A DNA stretch of 7,231 bases. Source: Verrucomicrobiota bacterium. GTDB taxonomy: Bacteria > Verrucomicrobiota > Kiritimatiellia > UBA8416 > JAIOPI01. Position 1 is the first letter of the stretch. Each line of letters starts with the position of its first letter. The notes beneath the pieces are model-generated. The model searched no databases. It was given only the letters and a program-made list of their open reading frames with translations, and had not been told where the DNA came from. Below, piece by piece: positions 1 to 4,702 of the stretch. A program made the position numbers and the translations under genes. The stretch spans positions 1 through 7,231 of the forward strand of contig JAQCIA010000096.1 of NCBI GenBank assembly GCA_027620105.1, read 5' to 3'.

Positions 1-33
1 GGCGAACCGCACCGGAATTCTCAGCTTGGAAAC

Positions 34-885
34 TTACGCATCGCCTTTGCGCGTCCCATGGTGCAGCGTGAGATCCTCGCCCGCGGGGCGCGGATGATGT
101 TGCCAGTGTCCGCTGGGATCCTTGCCACGGCAGATAATGACATTGCGGTTCCAATCCGCCAGGCTGCGCACCACCGGGGGGCAGTAGCGGATCGTCAGCC
201 CGCCGCGCCGCCGCGCGGACCGGTTGGGCTCGGACCCGTGGGCTAGCATGTCCGCGTGGAGGGACATCTCGCCGGCCTTAAGCGTGTCAAACACCGGCTG
301 CCCGAACTGTTCGACGTCGACAATCTCCTGATTCAGCACCGCCGGGTCCTTCGTCTCGCGCCAGCGCAAATGCCCCTTGGCGTGGGTTCCCGGGATGAAC
401 TGCATGGCGGCATTGCCCTCGTCCGCGTCGTCGATCGCGAGCCAGACCGTGACCGTGCGCGATTTGTCAAACGGCCAATACGAAGCGTCCTGGTGCCAAG
501 GCACCTTCTTGGGGTCGTGGGGCAACTTGCAGAAGAAATGCGTGCCCCAGGCGACGATGTCGGGGCCGATCAGGTCTTCGACGCAGTCCAGGATCGGGGG
601 GTGCATGACGAGGTCGTAGATTCCGCGGCAGCGCGTGTGGTAGCCATTGACGGCGTACTGATCGCGCCCGTCGCCCATGGCGGACATTCTGGCCATCAGG
701 TCATCGAAATAGGCGCGGTTCGCGGCGGCGCCGGCAGCGTCGTACACGCGCAGCGGGCAGATATAGCCCTGCGTGTTGTAGTGCGCGATCTGGGCTTGTG
801 TCAGCCGCTTGGGGTGCGGATTGTGCACCGGGCTGAAGGACAGGTCCCGGGCCATGTGGTCGTTATTGACTTCGATGCTCGCCAT
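34..885 (-). CDS. Phytanoyl-CoA dioxygenase (PhyH) family protein
   Basis: A 283-residue protein of the PhyH family of Fe(II)/2-oxoglutarate-dependent oxygenases, which hydroxylate small molecules or lipids in the cytoplasm; the substrate here is unknown. The facial-triad motif is visible as VPWHQDASYWP, giving His131 and Asp133. The distal iron ligand is probably His216 in LAHGSEPNRS, and one of the arginines at 225-227 probably binds 2-oxoglutarate. Length is normal for the family. The frame is open back to 960, but ATG at 885 was chosen because AAGGAGG lies 4 bases upstream, homology-like sequence begins after it, and a candidate promoter lies inside the longer reading. It is divergent from the kinase gene at 948. 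There is no membrane segment or signal peptide. Family assignment is strong; the physiological role is not known. Confidence 0.9.
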   Translation of the reverse strand: MASIEVNNDHMARDLSFSPVHNPHPKRLTQAQIAHYNTQGYICPLRVYDAAGAAANRAYFDDLMARMSAMGDGRDQYAVNGYHTRCRGIYDLVMHPPILDCVEDLIGPDIVAWGTHFFCKLPHDPKKVPWHQDASYWPFDKSRTVTVWLAIDDADEGNAAMQFIPGTHAKGHLRWRETKDPAVLNQEIVDVEQFGQPVFDTLKAGEMSLHADMLAHGSEPNRSARRRGGLTIRYCPPVVRSLADWNRNVIICRGKDPSGHWQHHPRPAGEDLTLHHGTRKGDA

Positions 886-889
886 GCAG

Positions 890-896
890 CCTCCTT
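890..896 (-). promoter_or_regulatory. Ribosome binding site of the PhyH-family gene
   Basis: On the minus strand AAGGAGG sits 4 bases before the ATG at 885, a near-perfect Shine-Dalgarno sequence. It decides between this start and the upstream in-frame ATG at 960, which has no comparable site. Confidence 0.8.
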
Positions 897-905
897 GTTC
901 CCGCA

Positions 906-935
906 AGTATAGGCGGTCGCAGGCCCAGCCTTCAA
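906..935 (-). promoter_or_regulatory. Candidate sigma-70 promoter for the PhyH-family gene
   Basis: On the minus strand a -35-like TTGAAG (930-935) and a -10-like TATACT (906-911) are separated by 18 bases. The -10 differs from consensus at one position and the -35 at two. The predicted transcript start, near 899, would leave a leader of only about 14 bases, just enough for the ribosome binding site. The short leader is a reason for caution. Confidence 0.4.
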
Positions 936-941
936 GCCTGG
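925..941. promoter_or_regulatory. Imperfect palindrome in the divergent intergenic region, possible operator
   Basis: The 17 bases CCAGCCTTCAAGCCTGG match their own reverse complement at 14 positions; the three mismatches include the central base. The palindrome overlaps the candidate -35 box of the PhyH-family gene and lies just before the kinase gene, so a regulator bound here could affect both. No regulator gene is adjacent, and such a short repeat can arise by chance in GC-rich DNA. Confidence 0.25.
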
Positions 942-947
942 CGGTTC

Positions 948-2000
948 GTGACAGGATCACCGCATGTTGTTAGCGTGCCGTCGTTGAATGAAAACAACCA
1001 ACGCGAAGCGGATGCGCACGTGGCCGAGCCGGACTTCAGCGCCCTGTCGCCCGAGGCGGTGATCAACGCCGTGGAGGGGGCGCTGGGCGCGGACTGCACC
1101 AACGTTTGCCGCCCGCTCAGCAGTTACATTAACCGCGTCTACGAAGTGGGGCTGGGCGCCGGCGGTTTTGTGGTGGCGAAATTCTACCGCCCCGGACGCT
1201 GGAGCCGCGACGCGCTGCAGGATGAACTGGATTTTCTTGCTGAACTGCACGCCGCCGAGGTGCCGGTGGTGCCGCCGTTGCCGGGGCGCGACGGCGCGCT
1301 GCTGCACGCATTGGGGCATACGCAGTTCGCCGTATTTCCAAAAAAAGGAGGGCGACCGCTGGATGAGCCTGGCGTGGACGCGTGGCCATCCCTGGGGCGT
1401 CTGATCGGTCGCATGCACGCGGTGGGCGCCAGGCATTCGCCGCGGGACAGAATCACATTACATCCCGACGTGGCCACGGAGATGCACCTGGATTTCATTC
1501 TGGATTCAAACACGATCCCCGAAGCGCTGCGTGAGGAATACACGTGGGCGGTGGAGGATCTGATCGAGCACATTGGTCCGTTGTTCGATGCGGTGCCCAT
1601 GCTGCGGGTGCACGGTGATTGCCATCGTGCGAATATTCTCCATCGACCGGGCGAGGGCTTCCACCTGCTCGATTTCGATGACATGGCCGTGGGGCCGGCC
1701 GTGCAGGATCTCTGGCTGATCCTGCCCGACCGGCTGGCGCGGGCGCGGCGCGAGATGGATGGCCTGCTGGTGGGGTACGACACGTTCCTCGAGTTTCCGC
1801 GCGAAACGCTCAGCCTGATCGAGCCGCTGCGCGCCATGCGCTATATTCACTACACGGCCTGGTGCGCGCTACAGAAAGCGGACGGCGGCTTTGCGCGACT
1901 CGCACCTGGATGGGGAACGTCGGAATTCTGGCGCCAGGAAATCGCCGACCTGGCGCGGCAGCGTCAGGAAATCGATGACGCGCTGGATGCAAATCGGTGA
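948..2000 (+). CDS. srkA: SrkA/RdoA (YihE) family stress-response serine/threonine kinase
   Basis: A 350-residue aminoglycoside-phosphotransferase-fold kinase that resembles E. coli SrkA (YihE/RdoA) along its whole length. Members phosphorylate proteins in the cytoplasm and protect cells during envelope or oxidative stress. Visible features (numbering from 948): NRVYEV and VVAKFYRPGRW with the nucleotide-binding Lys78; a helix Glu at about 93; the catalytic loop HGDCHRANIL at 222-231 (Asp224, His226, Asn229); the metal-binding LDFDD at 241-245; GPAVQDLW; and the family-typical C-terminal LRAMRYIHYTAW. The start is uncertain. The longest frame begins at GTG 948 with only a weak GGCGG upstream, whereas GTG 1020 would begin the protein where E. 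coli SrkA begins. No ATG is in frame. E. coli srkA sits beside dsbA; no dsbA is seen here. It diverges from the PhyH-family gene and converges on the FAD oxidoreductase. Confidence 0.88.
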   Translation: MTGSPHVVSVPSLNENNQREADAHVAEPDFSALSPEAVINAVEGALGADCTNVCRPLSSYINRVYEVGLGAGGFVVAKFYRPGRWSRDALQDELDFLAELHAAEVPVVPPLPGRDGALLHALGHTQFAVFPKKGGRPLDEPGVDAWPSLGRLIGRMHAVGARHSPRDRITLHPDVATEMHLDFILDSNTIPEALREEYTWAVEDLIEHIGPLFDAVPMLRVHGDCHRANILHRPGEGFHLLDFDDMAVGPAVQDLWLILPDRLARARREMDGLLVGYDTFLEFPRETLSLIEPLRAMRYIHYTAWCALQKADGGFARLAPGWGTSEFWRQEIADLARQRQEIDDALDANR

Positions 2001-2002
2001 CG

Positions 2003-2027
2003 CGTTGGTTCGCGGAGCCAAGGGCGA
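2003..2027. other. Short convergent intergenic gap with a weak stem-loop
   Basis: The 40 bases between the convergent kinase and oxidoreductase stop codons contain TTGGTTCGCGGAGCCAA, able to form a 6-pair stem with one G-U pair and a 5-base loop. No U-tract follows on either strand, so it is not a convincing intrinsic terminator. It may still mark the shared 3' ends. Confidence 0.2.
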
Positions 2028-2040
2028 TTGCGTGGGCTGA

Positions 2041-3498
2041 TCAGGGAACGGTTGGGATGTAGGCATCCCACAGCCGGTTGCGGAATTTATTTGTGGGGTC
2101 CACGCGCTTCTTGAGGGCGAAGAACGCGGGGCTGCGCGGGTAGGCGGCCAGAAACTGTTCGCGCGTGGCGTGTACCTGATACGGCAGGTAGTAGGAACCG
2201 CCGGCCGCGAGTGCGGCATCAATCAGTTCCCGTGTCCAGTTGCCGGCCGCAACACGCGCGGCGGCAGCGGTGCCTTGTTTGTAATAGATGACGAAGGCAA
2301 AGACTTCGGTCGGTGCCCAGGCCAGCAACGTGTCTGGATCGGCATGTGCATGTCGGATGGAGATGTTGAAAACCTTCACGGCATGCTTTTGAAGGATGCG
2401 ACGCAGTTCAGGAACGAAGGCGTCAAAATGGTCCACGGGGATAAAGTATTCCGCGAGCACGTAGGTTGACCGACGTCGGGAGGCAGGTTCCAATTCGAAG
2501 GCATCATAGCTGGCCTCGAAGTTGCGCCACACCACGGGATTTCCGCGGTACACAAGCGGATCGAAGAGGTGCTGCCTGAGCCTGTTACCCCCTGGCCACT
2601 CGGTGGTGGCCCAGATCAGCAGGCGATACAGACTATAGGAGCGGGAGTCAGGAATAAGGCGGTCGCGTTCGGTCGCCGGGGCCTCGGTTGCGCGAAAGCT
2701 AACCGCGTGAACGGTGCGATAGGCTTTCGGGTAGAGATCGGCGTTATGAAAAATGACGCTTGGGGTGTGGCGCAACGTTTGGGCGAAGAAGTTCGTGTAA
2801 GCATGGACTGGCATGGCGACGTTTTCGCGACGCAGACGCCGGTTGTCGTCCAGTGCGAGCGTTGCGTCCACGATCACACCCAGGCCCCCGTACCCACCAA
2901 TGGCACCGCAGAAGAGTTCCGAATGGTGTTCGCGGTCGGCGGACACCAGCGTGCCATCGGCAAGAACCAGCGTTATCGCACGGACGGACGCCACGATCGG
3001 GCCTTTCCCGAGGTAGCGACCATGCGCGTTCACGGAAAGTGACCCCCCGACGGTAAAGTTGGCGTAGGTCTGCATGATCTGGACGGAAAGGCCATCCGGA
3101 TCGATTCGCGACTGCACCTGGCGCCACGTGGCGCCGGCCTCCACGGTGATCGACTTGTTGGTGGGCGAGTATGCGACGATACGGTTCATCTCACGCATGT
3201 CAATGTGCAGCGCATGCGCTGTCGCGATCTGTCCGCCCATGCTGTGCCGGGCGCCGCCAATGCTGATCGGGCCGGGGTGATTCGACACGGCCATGGCGAT
3301 TTCTGTGCGCGATGTTGGCACCAGGATGGCGCTGACCGTCTCGGGGTTCAGCTGGGTCACATCGTTCACCACCTGAGGGGAATGGGGTGCCGGGGACGGG
3401 GGGCGCACGACGATGGCGAACCACAGAGCGAACATCACCACGAGAGCGGCGGCGATTCGGCGCCAAAAGTGCTTCGCACAAGCTTGCGTCGGTTTCAT
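2041..3498 (-). CDS. Membrane-anchored FAD-binding (PCMH-type) oxidoreductase, aldonolactone-oxidase-like
   Basis: A 485-residue flavoenzyme of the vanillyl-alcohol-oxidase superfamily. The FAD-binding half (about 45-215) shows ISIGGARHSMGGQ, where His85 aligns with the residue that binds FAD covalently in many relatives, then VEAGATWRQVQ (119-129), YANFTVGGSLSVNAHG (145-160) and GAIGGYGGLGVI (198-209). The C-terminal half resembles D-arabinono-1,4-lactone oxidase substrate domains and ends with the characteristic DPTNKFRNRLW. The N-terminus has Lys/Arg residues (K9, R13, R14) followed by a hydrophobic stretch at about 15-31 and a Pro-rich linker. This suggests an uncleaved anchor or signal with the enzyme outside the cytoplasmic membrane. 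The twin Arg is not a good Tat match. The start is ATG 3498, with only a weak GGAA upstream. The substrate is unknown; sugar lactone or alditol oxidation is a family-based guess. Confidence 0.85.
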   Translation of the reverse strand: MKPTQACAKHFWRRIAAALVVMFALWFAIVVRPPSPAPHSPQVVNDVTQLNPETVSAILVPTSRTEIAMAVSNHPGPISIGGARHSMGGQIATAHALHIDMREMNRIVAYSPTNKSITVEAGATWRQVQSRIDPDGLSVQIMQTYANFTVGGSLSVNAHGRYLGKGPIVASVRAITLVLADGTLVSADREHHSELFCGAIGGYGGLGVIVDATLALDDNRRLRRENVAMPVHAYTNFFAQTLRHTPSVIFHNADLYPKAYRTVHAVSFRATEAPATERDRLIPDSRSYSLYRLLIWATTEWPGGNRLRQHLFDPLVYRGNPVVWRNFEASYDAFELEPASRRRSTYVLAEYFIPVDHFDAFVPELRRILQKHAVKVFNISIRHAHADPDTLLAWAPTEVFAFVIYYKQGTAAAARVAAGNWTRELIDAALAAGGSYYLPYQVHATREQFLAAYPRSPAFFALKKRVDPTNKFRNRLWDAYIPTVP

Positions 3499-3548
3499 GT
3501 GGTGTGTTCCAGTCTGCCCCGCATTGGCATTCAGAGCCTAACGCGAAC

Positions 3549-3555
3549 AGGAGGG
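3549..3555 (+). promoter_or_regulatory. Strong ribosome binding site of the decayed second PhyH-like gene
   Basis: AGGAGGG lies 3 bases before the ATG at 3559. The good site in front of a broken reading frame supports the view that a real gene once started here. Confidence 0.6.
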
Positions 3556-3558
3556 CAC

Positions 3559-3851
3559 ATGAACACAAATGCGGCGTATCGGGCTTTTGACGCAAGCGAT
3601 ACCGGCAGATTGTTGAGGAGGGGTATGTGTTCGTGCCTCATGCCTTTGGGGCCGATGTGGCCGCGCGCATTCGTGAACGGCTTTGCCATGTGTTGACCGA
3701 AGCGCAGGGCGCTCGCGCGGATGATCCGGCCACGTCACTCAAGGAGCAAATTCACGTCCGGCACTCGCATGAGGGTTCGCCCTTCCGGGAGGCGTGGACG
3801 CCGCGCCTGCCGACGGCGGCGGCGAGAATTGCGTCTGCGTGGAGATGGTGA
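3559..3851 (+). pseudogene. 5' remnant of a second phytanoyl-CoA-dioxygenase-like gene, frameshifted and truncated
   Basis: Translation from ATG 3559 begins MNTNAAYRAFDASD and then leaves frame. Family-like sequence resumes one frame back, from about 3600, as RQIVEEGYVFVPHAFGADV, which matches the usual N-terminal pattern of PhyH-family oxygenases. It continues through IHVRHSHEGSPFREAWTPRL to about 3815. The resumed frame has a stop at 3588-3590, so the shift lies between there and about 3605; one lost base (or two gained) would explain it. No HxD motif or downstream catalytic region exists, and the frame ends at 3851 after unrelated residues. About two thirds of a normal gene is missing. It faces away from the oxidoreductase gene, with a gap of 60 bases. 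Assignment rests on an N-terminal pattern only, so it is moderate. Confidence 0.55.
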
Positions 3852-4183
3852 GGGAGACAGATGTCGACCGCATCGAACTGGTCGCCGGACTTGGCGAGCA
3901 TGCTCCGCCAGTCCTGAAACATTCCGCTCACGCCGCCAAGCTGTTCGCTCCGCCCTTTGAGGTTGCTTTCGGAAAGGTCGCACAGGGCTGTGCAGGTGAT
4001 CTTGTCGCGATGCCCCATGCCCAGACTACGACACAGACCCCGGCATGGTTTACGCGAACGCCTGAGCGCTTGCGGCAGGGGCGGTCTGTTCTTCGCAGGT
4101 GTCACGGACAGTTGCCGCGTCCACCGGGACGCCTCTTCGCTCAGCTTGCCCCTGCACTCCGGCATTGCTACGACTTCCGCCAT
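3752..4183 (-). pseudogene. Remnant of a Gfo/Idh/MocA family NAD(P)-dependent dehydrogenase
   Basis: This open frame of 143 codons is convincing only in its middle, about 4020 down to 3812. There it reads TCTALCDLSESNLKGRSE, then FQDWRSMLAKS and FDAVDICLPHHLHADAIL. This is the typical first half of the Rossmann fold of Gfo/Idh/MocA dehydrogenases: a cofactor-specifying CD at the end of strand 2, then DAV(D/x)I-P-HLHA. The upstream part (codons 1-50) is basic, shows no clean GxGxxG, and seems scrambled by mutation or rearrangement. Downstream, where EKP and the catalytic domain should follow, the sequence reads GRRGVHASRKGEP and stops. A normal member is about 350-400 residues, so most is lost. 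The 3' end overlaps the antiparallel PhyH-like remnant. It is almost certainly not functional. Confidence 0.55.
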
Positions 4184-4298
4184 GAAAGCGCTCCGTCAGG
4201 GCAGTCGAAAGTGGTGCGTTTCCGAACTACCCGAAAAGCAATTTCTTATCAGGCTATCAGTCCCCCAATGACATCCAAGGCGATCTCACCGACGTCCG
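4021..4298. other. Decayed intergenic stretch with no identifiable gene
   Basis: No frame on either strand gives a recognisable protein. One short plus-strand frame reads CPDYDTDPGMVYANA before a TGA at about 4063. Another, at about 4225-4300, reads SNFLSGYQSPNDIQGDL. Both have coding-like codons but cannot be assigned and are interrupted by stops. I treat the stretch as debris between remnants. Confidence 0.4.
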
Positions 4299-4391
4299 AC
4301 GCTGGAAGAACTGGCCGAGGAACTGACACCGCGAAGCAGCGAGCGGCCTGAAGAACACCTTCAGATGATTTACGGCCGCCGCAAGCGGTAG
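4299..4391 (+). pseudogene. Unassigned C-terminal coding scrap
   Basis: Thirty codons read TLEELAEELTPRSSERP, then EEHLQMIYGRRKR and TAG (4389-4391). The helical, charged composition looks like the end of a protein, but an in-frame stop at about 4267 and no start codon mean it is at best a fragment. The preceding piece SPNDIQGDLTDVRR is in a neighbouring frame and may belong to the same ancestral gene. It overlaps the antiparallel stop of the tail fragment by 22 bases. I do not recognise the family, and chance is possible. Confidence 0.25.
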
Positions 4392-4618
4392 AACAACTGA
4401 ACGTCGGGCGGCCGATTCGTCGTCACGAGATTCCGCCCGTTCGTGATCACGAAGGGCGTCGCATTCGAAATCCATGCGGTGTTCATGGTCAACGCCGTCG
4501 TCGTCTCCAGATGATACCCCGTCGCCGCCAAGGGCCAGCTGAGCAGCAGTGAGTCGCCATCGCGATCAATCCGCAGTGTCGGCGCGGGAGCGAACCAGGC
4601 TTCAAGGATGCGGCCAAG
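4370..4618 (-). pseudogene. C-terminal tail of a secreted verrucomicrobial protein, 5' part cut off by the IS66-like element
   Basis: The frame reads APAPTLRIDRDGDSLLLSWP, then AATGYHLETTTAL and LFYRLRRP followed by TAA (4372-4370). This is the Ig/fibronectin-like C-terminal module found at the end of many large secreted or autotransporter-like proteins in Verrucomicrobiota. The usual pattern is a core with LSWP, GY-LE-T, a loop with a 'W' and FYRL at the end. Only about 80 native residues remain, starting near LGRILEAWF. Upstream the frame runs open through the hairpin to 4699, but that part is mobile-element sequence, so the original gene was evidently interrupted there. It is not expected to be expressed as a stand-alone protein. 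Confidence 0.55.
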
Positions 4619-4625
4619 GTAACTG

Positions 4626-4661
4626 CTCAGGTAGCCGCCCCAAGGCGGGCGGCTACCTGAG
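4626..4661. repeat. Perfect 15 bp stem hairpin at the left end of the IS66-like element
   Basis: CTCAGGTAGCCGCCC (4626-4640) is exactly complementary to GGGCGGCTACCTGAG (4647-4661), with a 6-base loop CAAGGC. It may be a sub-terminal transposase or accessory-protein binding structure, a REP-like palindrome next to the element, or a transcription stop. No T-run follows in either direction, so a terminator role is less likely. Confidence 0.75.
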
Positions 4662-4663
4662 AG
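4655..4663. repeat. Left copy of a 9 bp inverted repeat flanking the element
   Basis: ACCTGAGAG here recurs in inverted orientation as CTCTCAGGT at 7219-7227. An AAT follows shortly inside both copies. The pair brackets both genes, 2573 bases end to end, and may be part of the terminal inverted repeats. A 9-base match is short, but its position just outside both genes makes chance less likely. Confidence 0.45.
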
Positions 4664-4702
4664 TGAATGGCGGGCCGTCCGTGTCTGGCGTGTGGGCAAG
4701 GA

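Noticed and set aside
1..33. Terminator downstream of the PhyH-family gene
   Set aside because: Only 33 bases are available and they contain no stem-loop with a T-run.
256..912. Long plus-strand reading frame opposite the PhyH-family gene
   Set aside because: It is the antisense shadow of a well-supported oxygenase in GC-rich DNA, with no recognisable domain.
886..960. Longer start (ATG 960) for the PhyH-family gene
   Set aside because: The extra 25 residues are unlike the family and contain the candidate promoter. The strong AAGGAGG site belongs to ATG 885.
3559..3851. Programmed -1 frameshift joining the two PhyH-like frames
   Set aside because: I see no clear slippery heptamer with a downstream structure, and the protein lacks the catalytic region anyway, so ordinary decay explains it better.
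3794..4351. Plus-strand reading frame of 185 codons in the debris region
   Set aside because: It has no domain-like sequence. It lies opposite the recognisable Gfo/Idh-like remnant, and its composition looks random.
4349..4365. Small inverted repeat CTGAAG-AACAC-CTTCAG as a terminator
   Set aside because: The stem is only 6 bp, no T-run follows, and it falls within a possible coding scrap.
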